From assembly GCA_900469625.1 (NCBI GenBank), contig UBXV01000022.1, positions 62,001 through 126,000 of the forward strand: a DNA stretch of 64,000 bases, given 5' to 3'. This DNA comes from Hyphomicrobiales bacterium (GTDB lineage Bacteria; Pseudomonadota; Alphaproteobacteria; Rhizobiales; Rhizobiaceae). The position numbers and the translations under genes are program-made. Shown in pieces: positions 53,594 to 62,545 of the stretch; positions within the stretch are counted from its first letter, which is position 1; each line of letters starts with the position of its first letter. Below the pieces are notes generated by a model. That model was not told the origin of the DNA and did no database searches. It worked only from the letters and a program-made list of their open reading frames with translations.

Positions 53594-54331
53594 TCAGCGT
53601 GAAGTGCGCAGTATCGCGCGATAGCGTGCCTGGCTATTCCGCAAGTGCGTACGCATGGCGGCGCGGGCGGCCGTCTCGTCGCCGTTTTGAATGGCAACAA
53701 GGATGGCTTCATGCTCTTGTGCGAGCCGCTCGATATCGGCGGCGGGCAGGGCGGTCTCCTCGCCGCTATCCGTTACGGCTCGGCGGGGGATGAGCGTCGG
53801 GCCCAGCATCTGCAGGAACTCGCCGAAGCGGGGGTTGTTGGTCGCCTGGGCAATTGCGAGGTGAAAGGCGAAATCGGCTTCCGCACTCGGGCGGCCTTCC
53901 GCCGAGCTCGTGCGAAAGGCATCGAGCGCCTCGATGATCTTTTCCTCCTGGGCCGGCGAGCGCCGCAGCGCGGCAAGACCCGCGGCATCGCCCTCGACAG
54001 CGGTTCGAAGCTCCAGCATTTCGATCAGCGACGACACACGGGCAAGGTCGATGTTCTGGAACGGGCGGCGTTCGGCGAGCGCGGGATCCAGCACGAAGAC
54101 GCCGGCACCCTGGCGCGGCTCCACCAGCCCGTCGGATCGAAGCGCAGCGATCGCTTCGCGCACGACCGTCCTGCTGACGCCGAATTCCTGCGTCAGCTGT
54201 GCTTCCGAAGGAAGCCGGTCGCCCGGCCTGTGATTTCCCTTGGAGATGCGCGCGCGAAGCGCATCGGCAACCTTGACCACTAGCGTTGTGGCCTGCGTGG
54301 GCGTCGTATCCTGTGCGGTTGCTTTTGTCAT
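53594..54331 (-). CDS. GntR-family regulator 2 (FadR subfamily), paralog of regulator 1
   Basis: The 245-residue protein has GNHRPGDRLPSEAQLTQEFG, VSRTVVREAIAALRSDGLV, PRQGAGVFVLD and an FCD domain with ADFAFHLAIAQATNNPRFGEF. Its helix-turn-helix core is nearly the same as in regulator 1, so both probably bind related sites. The start is taken as ATG 54331, which overlaps the site TTGTCATACAATC; a start 11 codons earlier (ATGATCGCC...) is possible. Ligand is likely a uronate or keto-deoxy intermediate (inference). Confidence 0.88.
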   Translation of the reverse strand: MTKATAQDTTPTQATTLVVKVADALRARISKGNHRPGDRLPSEAQLTQEFGVSRTVVREAIAALRSDGLVEPRQGAGVFVLDPALAERRPFQNIDLARVSSLIEMLELRTAVEGDAAGLAALRRSPAQEEKIIEALDAFRTSSAEGRPSAEADFAFHLAIAQATNNPRFGEFLQMLGPTLIPRRAVTDSGEETALPAADIERLAQEHEAILVAIQNGDETAARAAMRTHLRNSQARYRAILRTSR

Positions 54332-54337
54332 ACAATC
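54325..54337. promoter_or_regulatory. putative operator overlapping the regulator 2 start codon
   Basis: TTGTCATACAATC; its reverse complement GATTGTATGACAA differs from TTGTATGATAAC (58185) in the core by one base. Its position over the start codon suggests autorepression. Confidence 0.55.
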
Positions 54338-54420
54338 GAACCATTCGCTGAGTGGGGCGATCATCCGCCGTTGATTGTGGATACGCCATTGCCGGGCAAT
54401 GGCGCAATCCGTTGCTCGTT

Positions 54421-55932
54421 CTATCCGACGTCCTCGCACAGCAATGCCTCGGGAATGTTCTGATAGGCGACCGGCCTGAGGAAACGGCGGATCGAAAGGG
54501 TCCCGACGGAGGTGGCCCCGAAATTGGTGGAGGCGGGATAGGGGCCGCCATGGACCATGGCGTCGCAAACTTCGACGCCGGTCGGATAGCCGTTGGCCAG
54601 CACGCGGCCGGCCTTGCGCTCGAGGATCGGCAGCAGCCTGCGCGCCAGTTGCGTGTCGGCCTCATCCAGATGCAGCGTGGCGGTCAGCTGACCGGCAAAG
54701 CTCTTTGCGACGGCAACCATTTCGTCGGGTGATGCGACCGTGACGATCAATCCGAGCGGGCCGAAGACCTCCTCGGCAAGTTCGTGGTTGGAGAGCCAGT
54801 CCGCCGCGCAAACGCGGAAAAGGTTGGGGGTGGCGTTGCGCAAGTCGCAACTGAAGGTCAATACCGCGCGCACGCCGGGACCTGCCGCAATTCGCACGCC
54901 GCCTTCTCGATAGGCCCTCGCCATCCCGTCCGTGAGCATCACCTGCGGGCCGACCTCGCTCAGCGCGATGCGGGCTGTCTCTGCAAATGTATCGGCTTCG
55001 GAGGCGAGAACAACGGCGATGCCGGGATTGGTGCAGAATTGCCCGGCCCCCATCGTCAAAGAGCTAGCCCATCCCCGCGCGATCTCCGCGCCACGCGCCT
55101 TTGCTGCTGCCGGCAGGATGAACATCGGGTTCACCGAGCCCAGTTCGCCGAAGAACGGTATGGGCTCATTGCGGGAGGCGCAAAGGTCGAAAAGCGCACG
55201 GCCACCGGCAAGCGAACCGGTAAATCCGACCGCCTTGATGAGCGGATGCGTGACGAGCGCCGTGCCGACGTCTCGGCGGCCGCCCTGGATCAGTGAGAAG
55301 ACGCCCGGATGGATTCTGTTCTTCCTGATTGCGGCCTGTGCCGCCTCTGCAACGATCTCGCTGGTGCCGGGATGGGCGGAGTGTCCCTTTACGACAACGG
55401 GGCAACCGGCCGCGAGCGCTGCGGCGGTGTCTCCACCCATCGTCGAAAAGGCGAGCGGAAAATTGGACGCGCCAAAGACCGCGACGGGGCCGAGCGGTCG
55501 CTGCATCAGCCTGATATCGGGGCGGGGCATGGGAATGCGATCGGGCAGCGCTTGGTCATGGCGGCGGTCGAGATAGTCGCCCTTGCGGATGTGGGACGCA
55601 AACAGGCGCAATTGCCCGGTTGTGCGGCCGCGTTCACCCTCCAGGCGCGCCGCAGGCAGACCTGTTTCAGAAGTGCCGATCGCGGTGATGTGGACTCCGC
55701 GAGCCTCGATCTCGTCGGCTATGGCCTCAAGGAGGGCGGCGCGGGTTTCGCGGGAGGAATAGCCGTAGGACCAAAAGGCTTCCTCGGCGGCCTCGGCGGC
55801 GCTGTTTACCAAGTCGACGTTGCCGACAGAAAACGCGAAGGCATCTCCGTGGGCGGGCTCGCTGTGAAACGTGGGTTGTGTGGAAATCCATTCGCCGGCG
55901 ACCAGATGCCTGCCGTGGGGGGTATAGGTCAT
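54421..55932 (-). CDS. alpha-ketoglutarate semialdehyde dehydrogenase
   Basis: The 503-residue aldehyde dehydrogenase has Asn157 in VFGASNFPLAF, the catalytic base Glu263 in FFGELGSVNP and the nucleophile Cys300 in GAGQFCTNPG. FGASNFPLAFSTMGGDTA and ELGSVNPMFILP are typical of the 2,5-dioxovalerate dehydrogenase group, which oxidises the KdgD product to 2-oxoglutarate. AAGGAG precedes ATG 55932, lying in the tail of the broken udh gene 3 bases upstream. It completes the last step of oxidative uronate / glucarate degradation. Confidence 0.88.
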   Translation of the reverse strand: MTYTPHGRHLVAGEWISTQPTFHSEPAHGDAFAFSVGNVDLVNSAAEAAEEAFWSYGYSSRETRAALLEAIADEIEARGVHITAIGTSETGLPAARLEGERGRTTGQLRLFASHIRKGDYLDRRHDQALPDRIPMPRPDIRLMQRPLGPVAVFGASNFPLAFSTMGGDTAAALAAGCPVVVKGHSAHPGTSEIVAEAAQAAIRKNRIHPGVFSLIQGGRRDVGTALVTHPLIKAVGFTGSLAGGRALFDLCASRNEPIPFFGELGSVNPMFILPAAAKARGAEIARGWASSLTMGAGQFCTNPGIAVVLASEADTFAETARIALSEVGPQVMLTDGMARAYREGGVRIAAGPGVRAVLTFSCDLRNATPNLFRVCAADWLSNHELAEEVFGPLGLIVTVASPDEMVAVAKSFAGQLTATLHLDEADTQLARRLLPILERKAGRVLANGYPTGVEVCDAMVHGGPYPASTNFGATSVGTLSIRRFLRPVAYQNIPEALLCEDVG

Positions 55933-55935
55933 TCT

Positions 55936-56397
55936 CTACTCCTTGAAGATCGGATTATCGACGAAACTGCCGCCCTCCAAGCCGACCATGGGGTCGCGTG
56001 GGTCGGGTTTCGGGGTGAGGGGTGTTATGTGCTTCGGCATTGTCGCCCGGCGTCCAGCCAAGCCGGCCGAGATGCGAATATCCCACCAGCCGGCGTCGTT
56101 GCCTGCGCTGCCCCAGATAACCGGGCAACCGAGCGGCGTTGCGTGGAAGATGGCCTCGATCATCGAGGTGAAATCACCGTGGGGAACTGGTGCGACAGCA
56201 CCGTCGCAGCCGGAAACCATTGCACGCACGGCGGCCGCGTCGGAACGGCCGCAGCAGGCCATGCGCTTCTCACCTTCACCCGGGTTGTCGACAGGGACAC
56301 GATCGTCGAGGCGAATGATCTCGGCGAGCGGGGCAAGGCGCGATCGCACCACTTGGCCGAGTTGCCCGGCAGCGCCGGTGATCAGAAGGCGGCACAC
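55936..56397 (-). pseudogene. udh: uronate dehydrogenase, internally deleted and frameshifted remnant
   Basis: The frame keeps the start of a uronate dehydrogenase (RLLITGAAGQLGQ, then LAPLAEIIRL and MVSGCDG) and its end (DFTSMIEAIFHATPLGCPVI, NDAGWWD, GGSFVDNPIFK), but the middle is missing. Compared with the Agrobacterium enzyme, about 95-100 residues are lost, including the catalytic Tyr-x-x-x-Lys. After WWD a 1-base deletion shifts frame: bases 56077-56033 read SHLGRLGWTPGDNAEA in the alternative frame, as expected for the intact protein, and a loss of about 11 bases restores it. No good start codon remains (GTG 56397 at best). The protein cannot be functional. It would have oxidised galacturonate or glucuronate to aldarolactone. 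Confidence 0.85.
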
Positions 56398-56532
56398 TTC
56401 CTTTTTCCTTTGATCCCGGCTGGGCGCGGGTTCGGCGGTGTACGCATGGCGCCCAGATGTCCGGCGCAGCACTCCACGCCGAAGAACGACATTCGCGTAT
56501 CGAGCCTGATGGTATCTTGACCTTGACTGACA

Positions 56533-56545
56533 TATCATACAATAA
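56533..56545. promoter_or_regulatory. putative operator between udh remnant and kduI
   Basis: TATCATACAATAA, reverse complement TTATTGTATGATA, matching TTGTATGATA of the tandem sites at 58173-58196. It lies about 50 bp before the kduI start codon, in an AT-rich divergent promoter region. Confidence 0.6.
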
Positions 56546-56591
56546 CGGTAACATATATTATATGTCGTCTACAACGTGATGGAGGAAATTT

Positions 56592-57416
56592 ATGCTGACC
56601 GTGGAAACAAGGCAGGCCGTCAATCCGGAATACGCCAAGGCGCTCGATACGTCCGGGCTGCGCGAGCATTTTCTGGCGCAGGACATGTTCAGGACCGGAG
56701 AGATCCGGCTGATCTACACCCACTACGATCGCTTCGTGATCGGTGGAGCGGTGCCCGGAGAAAAGCCGCTGACGCTCGCAAAGGTCGAGGAGACCAGAAC
56801 GCCGCTCTTCCTCGATCGCCGCGAAATGGGCATCGTCAACATCGGCGAGACCGGCACGGTGACGGCGGGCGGCGAGACCTACGCCTTGGGCCGCGGCGAT
56901 GTACTCTATCTCGGTGCCGGAACGGGCGAGGTAACCTTCGCCGGCAAGGGGCGGTTCTACATCACCTCCTGCCCGGCCCATCGCAGCCTGCCGGCGCGGC
57001 TCATCACCGGGGCGGATAGCAAGGAAGTTAAGCTCGGGGCGTCGGAGACCTCCAACAAGCGCACCATCAACCAGTTCATCCACCCGCTGGTGATGGAAAG
57101 CTGCCAGCTGGTTCTCGGCTACACGACCCTTGAGGATGGATCGGTCTGGAACACGATCCCATCTCACATCCATGACCGCCGCATGGAGGCCTACCTCTAT
57201 TTCGGCATGGACGAGAAATCCCGGGTTCTGCATCTGATGGGTGAGCCTCAGGAGACCCGGCACCTGTTCATTGCCAACGAAGAGGGCGCGCTTTCGCCGC
57301 CCTGGTCCATCCATTCGGGCGCGGGGATCGGCTCCTATACCTTCATCTGGGCGATGGCCGGCGATAACGTCGACTACACCGACATGGACTTCATTCAGCC
57401 CGAGGACCTGAAATGA
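56592..57416 (+). CDS. kduI: 5-keto-4-deoxyuronate isomerase
   Basis: The 274-residue protein is a double-barrel cupin with the KduI pattern: LDTSGLREHFLAQDMFRTGE near the N-terminus, DRREMGIVNIGETG, and the zinc site His192-x-His194, Glu199 (IPSHIHDRRMEAYLYF) and His241 (PPWSIHSGAG). It isomerises 5-keto-4-deoxyuronate to 3-deoxy-D-glycero-2,5-hexodiulosonate in the cytoplasm. Length matches the E. coli enzyme. GGAGG precedes the ATG, and the stop overlaps kduD (ATGA). A TTGTATGATA-type site precedes it. Confidence 0.95.
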   Translation: MLTVETRQAVNPEYAKALDTSGLREHFLAQDMFRTGEIRLIYTHYDRFVIGGAVPGEKPLTLAKVEETRTPLFLDRREMGIVNIGETGTVTAGGETYALGRGDVLYLGAGTGEVTFAGKGRFYITSCPAHRSLPARLITGADSKEVKLGASETSNKRTINQFIHPLVMESCQLVLGYTTLEDGSVWNTIPSHIHDRRMEAYLYFGMDEKSRVLHLMGEPQETRHLFIANEEGALSPPWSIHSGAGIGSYTFIWAMAGDNVDYTDMDFIQPEDLK

Positions 57417-58156
57417 TGAATTCCTTTTCACTTGAGGGGCGTAAGGCACTTGTGACCGGATCAAATACCGGGCTTGGCCAGGCGATTGCCATCGGTCTGG
57501 CCGCAGCCGGCGCGCATGTGATTTGCGCAGCCCGCCGGCCGCCAGAAGAAACCCTTGGCCTGATCGCGCAGGCGGGCGGCAAGGCAAGTGCACTGTCTCT
57601 CGATTTTGCCGATCCGATGGCTGCGCGAGATGTATTCGAAGGGCAGGGCATCGACATCCTGGTCAACAATGCCGGCATCATCCGGCGCGCCGATGCGGTG
57701 GATTTCACCGAGGAGGACTGGGATGCGGTGATGGATGTGAACCTGAAGGCACTCTTCTTCACGACCCAGGCCTTCGCAAAGGAATTGTTCGCCAGAGGTC
57801 GCACGGGAAGAGTGGTCAATATTGCGTCCCTGCTTTCCTTTCAGGGGGGTATCCGTGTGCCGTCCTATACGGCTGCGAAACATGGCGTCGCCGGGCTCAC
57901 CAAGTTGCTTGCAAACGAATGGGCGGGCAAAGGCATCAATGTCAACGCGGTCGCGCCGGGCTACATCGAAACCAACAACACCGAAGCTCTTCGTGCTGAC
58001 GCAAACCGCAACAAGGCGATCCTCGAGCGCATTCCTGCCAATCGCTGGGGTCGATCCGAAGATATCGCCGGCGCTGTGGTCTTCCTGTCTTCGGCTGCGG
58101 CAGACTACGTACATGGCGCAATCCTCAACGTCGATGGCGGTTGGCTGGCGCGGTGA
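57413..58156 (+). CDS. kduD: 2-dehydro-3-deoxy-D-gluconate 5-dehydrogenase (short-chain dehydrogenase)
   Basis: The 247-residue SDR has the NAD motif TGSNTGLGQAIAIGL, NNAG and the catalytic Ser-Tyr-Lys in NIASLLSF and PSYTAAKHG, plus VNAVAPGYIETNNTE typical of KduD. It reduces the KduI product to 2-keto-3-deoxygluconate with NADH. KDG kinase and aldolase, which would finish this branch, are not in the window. A tandem ATG at 57416 is an alternative start. It is co-transcribed with kduI. Confidence 0.93.
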   Translation: MMNSFSLEGRKALVTGSNTGLGQAIAIGLAAAGAHVICAARRPPEETLGLIAQAGGKASALSLDFADPMAARDVFEGQGIDILVNNAGIIRRADAVDFTEEDWDAVMDVNLKALFFTTQAFAKELFARGRTGRVVNIASLLSFQGGIRVPSYTAAKHGVAGLTKLLANEWAGKGINVNAVAPGYIETNNTEALRADANRNKAILERIPANRWGRSEDIAGAVVFLSSAAADYVHGAILNVDGGWLAR

Positions 58157-58172
58157 AATGCCGGGTATTGAG

Positions 58173-58205
58173 TTGTACGATAACTTGTATGATAACTTAT
58201 TGACA
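58173..58205 (+). promoter_or_regulatory. tandem operator and promoter of kdgD
   Basis: TTGTACGATAAC (58173-58184) is followed immediately by TTGTATGATAAC (58185-58196), then TTGACA (58200-58205) as a -35, with CTAAAT about 16 bases on as -10. The head-to-tail repeats differ at one base and match the sites at 56533 and 54325. They lie just upstream of the -35. Confidence 0.72.
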
Positions 58206-58248
58206 TGTGTACTACGTGTGGCTAAATGGACCCAGGAAGCATGCATAG

Positions 58249-59172
<924 letters not shown>

Positions 59173-59232
59173 CAGCGCGAACGGCGGCGAAGCTCGGTGA
59201 AGGTCATCGCCGTCGCGACACATCTTCCGGCC

Positions 59233-59262
59233 GTCCGGCCGAGGCACACGTCTCGGCCGGAC
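59233..59262. terminator. 11-bp hairpin after kdgD
   Basis: GTCCGGCCGAG (59233-59243) and CTCGGCCGGAC (59252-59262) form a perfect stem with an 8-base loop between kdgD and the convergent binding-protein gene. No clear T run, so a terminator function is likely but not certain. Confidence 0.65.
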
Positions 59263-59370
59263 CTGCCTCTTGCTCTATAATGCGAACGCGCGGCTTAAGC
59301 GGGGCCAGCGTTTTCCGACCGTTCCGCCGATGTTTCAATGGAGGAAAGGGTCGCTAGCCCTCGCGCCCAC

Positions 59371-60372
59371 CTATTCTTGAATGACGAGTTGAAACCAGGT
59401 GTCGAGAAATCGGCTGCGCTTGACGGCATCGAGATAGACGAGCAGTTCCGGACCGAGCTCGATAAGTTGCACGTTCTTGATGGCCGTAAGATCCTGCGGG
59501 GTGGTGAGGCCGATCTGTTCGAGCGCGTCATCGGCCCGATCGGACAGCAGGAAATCGACCACGTCGCCGGCGGTCGAGCGGTTGCGGGCATTTTCCGGGA
59601 TCAAGGCCGTCCAGGGCAGGGCAAGCACATAATCCTGGGGCATGACCACTTCGATGGACGGATGCCTTCCCATCCATTCGCGCGCAGCGGACAATGGCAC
59701 GTTGTAGCCGAGATCGATCCGGCCATCGGCCAGCGCCTGGAGAAGCTCTTCATTGCTGTCGAATATGCGGGCCTGTGCCGCGCCCATGGCCCGGGAAATC
59801 CGCCAGAACAACGGAGATCGCATCGCCTCCTGCGACGCAAAGGCATAGCTGACATTGTCGATGCCGATATTGACCAGTCCGACCCGCCGCTTGAGACGCG
59901 CCTGGTTCTGCTCCAGCGTGCGTGCGAGTTCGGTGCGGGTGGGCGGAACGTCGATCGGGGCCATCGCTCCCTTGCGGACCACAAAGACTGCCGGATCATA
60001 GCCGATACTGAAGACTTCGCTGCGCCAGTGGGCATGCTGCATCGGGCGGTGCTTGACCGCCGAGGCGCCATGTCGCGACGCGCTTCCTTCGTTGGCCAGA
60101 TAGACGGCCAGATCCGGTGTCGGCAAGATGAGCACATCGACCGGTTCGCCACCGTCGACACCTGCCAGCAGCCTGGAAATGATCTGGCTCGGGCGGGCCT
60201 GCCTGTATTGCGCCTTCGTGTGCGGCATGTCGGTCTGAAGGGCATCGAGAAGCGGTTGCACGGTCGGCTGTGCGTCGACGCCGCCGATGATGAGCCGTTC
60301 GGGAGCTGCCTGCGCTGCGGCGAGCGACAGCGTGATTGCCATGAACAGGGCAAATGCGAAGCGGGCGATCAT
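59371..60372 (-). CDS. ABC-type periplasmic binding protein linked to a two-component system
   Basis: The 333-residue protein has a signal peptide (FALFMAITLSLAAAQA) and a binding-protein fold of the iron(III)/molybdate type: VDVLILPTPDLAVYLANEGS, NIGIDNVSYAFASQEAM, and DGRIDLGYNVPLSAAREWM. Its start overlaps the kinase gene stop (ATGA) and it has no permease in its unit, so it may act as the periplasmic sensor of the kinase rather than a transport protein. The ligand is unknown. Confidence 0.82.
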   Translation of the reverse strand: MIARFAFALFMAITLSLAAAQAAPERLIIGGVDAQPTVQPLLDALQTDMPHTKAQYRQARPSQIISRLLAGVDGGEPVDVLILPTPDLAVYLANEGSASRHGASAVKHRPMQHAHWRSEVFSIGYDPAVFVVRKGAMAPIDVPPTRTELARTLEQNQARLKRRVGLVNIGIDNVSYAFASQEAMRSPLFWRISRAMGAAQARIFDSNEELLQALADGRIDLGYNVPLSAAREWMGRHPSIEVVMPQDYVLALPWTALIPENARNRSTAGDVVDFLLSDRADDALEQIGLTTPQDLTAIKNVQLIELGPELLVYLDAVKRSRFLDTWFQLVIQE

Positions 60373-61751
60373 GGATTGGCCATTCCTCTTGGCAGGCAGA
60401 TTGCGACCGACAGACCGCCGCCTCGCCGATCATCGAGGCTGATACTTCCTCCCATGGCTTCCGCCACCGTCCTGGCGATCGCAAGGCCAAGACCGGAGCC
60501 GGGTTTGCTGTCATCGACGCGTGAAAAGCGCGCGAACACTCGTTCGCGCATCGCTAAGGGAATACCCGGCCCGCGGTCCGCGACGACAATCCGGACGATG
60601 CCGTCTTCGCCGCTCACGGCAACGTCGATCTCTCCCGGTGCATGGACGAGTGCGTTTTCGATGATGTTGCGCATCATCTCGCGCAGGCTCACCGCTTCCG
60701 CCTCGATCTCCACGGGGCCGTCGGGCAAATCGAGGTGGAGACTGTCGTCGAGAGTTGGATAGGAACCTTCCGCCTGCAACCGCCGGATCGTGTCGCGCAC
60801 GACTTGGCGCATGTCGAAGGTCTCGCGCATGCGCGATTCCAGTCCATGCAGCGTGCTCGCATCGGACAGGAGCTGGTTGGCAAGTACGCTGGCATTGACC
60901 GAGTTGGCGTGAATGCGCCGGAGGATATCGCGCAGCCTGCCTTCCGGCACTTCGTCGATCGACAGCTCGGAAAGGGCGCGCAACGCGGTCAGTGGGGTGC
61001 GCAACTGGTGGGCCGCATCGGCAGTGACGCTCTTCAGGCCGACCAGCACCGAATCAAGCCTCGCCATGAAGTCGTTGAGCGCCGAAATCAGGGCGTTCAC
61101 CTCCCTGGGCACCGGACCCGGAACCGGCCTGAGATCGGAGGATGCGCGATAACGCAGATCGGCCTCGACCGTCCTCAGCGGTGCGAAAGCCTGGCGGACC
61201 GCAAGCCAGATCAGCAGAAAGGCCAGCACCGAAACGGCAATCGCCGGAAGGGCGGCATTGAACGTCAGGTGCAGCCCAAGCTGATCACGGGCCTCGCGCG
61301 TCTCGCCGACGAGCACATCGACCCAGCCGCCGCCGGATGCGTCGGTATTGTATCGGGCGACGGCGGCGATACGGATGCGTTCGCCGCGATAGCTGCTATC
61401 GGCCAGCCGCAATTGCGGCCCGGTACCATGGGGTATCTCAAGCCCAAGGATCGGCGATCCCGTGATGATCGTGCCGTCGGGCGCTGCCACCCGGTAGAAG
61501 ATGCGATTGAGTCTCGACGTTCCGAGTATGGCGAAGGCCGAGTGCGGCAAGTCCACGCTCAAGGCTCCATCCTCGATCGATACCGTGTCGGCAATCGACA
61601 ATGCGGCTGCGCCGAGCACGCGGTCGAAGGCTTCCTCGGCCGCATTGTGCGCATTCCAGCGCACCATCCAGAACAGGAACAGCCCGATGATGATGAGCAG
61701 CGCGGCGCCGCTGAACAGGATGCGCCGCTCTATGGAGTAATCAGAGCGCAC
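60369..61751 (-). CDS. sensor histidine kinase (TctE-like)
   Basis: The 460-residue kinase starts at GTG 61751 with two membrane helices (ILFSGAALLIIIGLFLFWMV, 11-30; about 169-185) around a periplasmic sensor domain. The dimerisation box has the phospho-accepting His248 in DAAHQLRTPLTALRAL, followed by an ATPase domain with N-box NIIENALVHAPG, ADRGPGIP and GSGLGLAIARTVAEAMGG. The TctE family responds to carboxylates, often with a binding protein. It overlaps the response regulator gene by 11 bases. Confidence 0.92.
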   Translation of the reverse strand: MRSDYSIERRILFSGAALLIIIGLFLFWMVRWNAHNAAEEAFDRVLGAAALSIADTVSIEDGALSVDLPHSAFAILGTSRLNRIFYRVAAPDGTIITGSPILGLEIPHGTGPQLRLADSSYRGERIRIAAVARYNTDASGGGWVDVLVGETREARDQLGLHLTFNAALPAIAVSVLAFLLIWLAVRQAFAPLRTVEADLRYRASSDLRPVPGPVPREVNALISALNDFMARLDSVLVGLKSVTADAAHQLRTPLTALRALSELSIDEVPEGRLRDILRRIHANSVNASVLANQLLSDASTLHGLESRMRETFDMRQVVRDTIRRLQAEGSYPTLDDSLHLDLPDGPVEIEAEAVSLREMMRNIIENALVHAPGEIDVAVSGEDGIVRIVVADRGPGIPLAMRERVFARFSRVDDSKPGSGLGLAIARTVAEAMGGSISLDDRRGGGLSVAICLPRGMANP

Positions 61752-62433
61752 CGGTTACGCCGCCGATAGCGCGCTGCCGCAGCATGTAGCCGGCACCGCG
61801 ATGCGTCACGATTTCGATGTCGCAGTCCTCGAGCTTCCTGCGCACCCGGGAGACGAGAAGTTCGACTGCGTTCGGCGTGCCCGTGTCCTCATAGCCGAAC
61901 AGCTTCACGACGATCTGCTCCTTGTTGACCGTCGTGCCGAAGCGAGTTGCCAGCACCTCCAGCACGTCGAATTCGCGACGCCCGAGATCGAGCGGCCGAT
62001 CCCCGAGCATGACGGCGCGCGCCGACAGGTCGATCGAGATCGAGCCGAACCGCAGGACCGATTGCGCCGCGCCCAGGTGTCGACGTGAGACGGCCCTGAT
62101 CCGCGCCACGAGCTCGTGCAGATCGAAGGGTTTGACCAAATAGTCGTCAGCGCCTAATTCCAGGAGGTCCACCTTGTCGGCCACCTGGTTGCGGGCGGTG
62201 ATGACAATGACCGGGCGCGTCAATCCGCTTTGGCGCATCGAGCTCAGGATCGCAAAGCCATCGCGCTTAGGCAGGTTGATGTCGAGGATCACGAGATCAT
62301 GCGAGGCGTTGAGGGCGAGCCGTTCTCCTTCCGCGCCATCGAACGCGGTCGTCACGTCATAGCCTTCCTTCTCCAGGCGCATGGAAATGGCAAAGGCTAT
62401 GTCCGGTGTGTCTTCGATCAAGAGAATGCGCAT
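61741..62433 (-). CDS. OmpR-family response regulator (TctD-like)
   Basis: The 230-residue protein has a receiver domain with the phospho-acceptor Asp51 in LVILDINLPKRDG and the switch Thr/Lys in VIVITARN and YLVKPFD, then a winged-helix DNA-binding domain (DLGRREFDVLEVLATRFGTT, VSRVRRKLE, VTHRGAGYML). ATG 62433 is used. First gene of the regulator-kinase-binding protein operon. Direct repeats at 62445-62462 in the divergent region are a likely binding site. Confidence 0.93.
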   Translation of the reverse strand: MRILLIEDTPDIAFAISMRLEKEGYDVTTAFDGAEGERLALNASHDLVILDINLPKRDGFAILSSMRQSGLTRPVIVITARNQVADKVDLLELGADDYLVKPFDLHELVARIRAVSRRHLGAAQSVLRFGSISIDLSARAVMLGDRPLDLGRREFDVLEVLATRFGTTVNKEQIVVKLFGYEDTGTPNAVELLVSRVRRKLEDCDIEIVTHRGAGYMLRQRAIGGVTGAL

Positions 62434-62444
62434 CGGGGGTCCAG

Positions 62445-62462
62445 GTGACAGGATTGTGACAG
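62445..62462. promoter_or_regulatory. direct repeat GTGACAG, putative response-regulator site
   Basis: GTGACAG at 62445-62451 and 62456-62462, spaced 11 bp start to start, about one DNA turn, as OmpR-type regulators bind. It lies between the divergent regulator and PhnD-type genes. Confidence 0.6.
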
Positions 62463-62545
62463 TGATACTCCCATACACACATGAAAAGCAGATGAGAACT
62501 AGCAAGCACTTGCCGGGAGAGCGGGGCTTTGGGGGAGGGGTAGAG

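Noticed and set aside
52840-53793. 317-residue plus-strand frame opposite regulator 1
   Set aside because: Antisense frame; the minus strand encodes an intact GntR protein with both domains.
58173-58196. Tandem 12-bp repeats as a CRISPR-like or iteron array
   Set aside because: Only two copies with no spacer and placed just before a promoter; an operator is the simpler reading.
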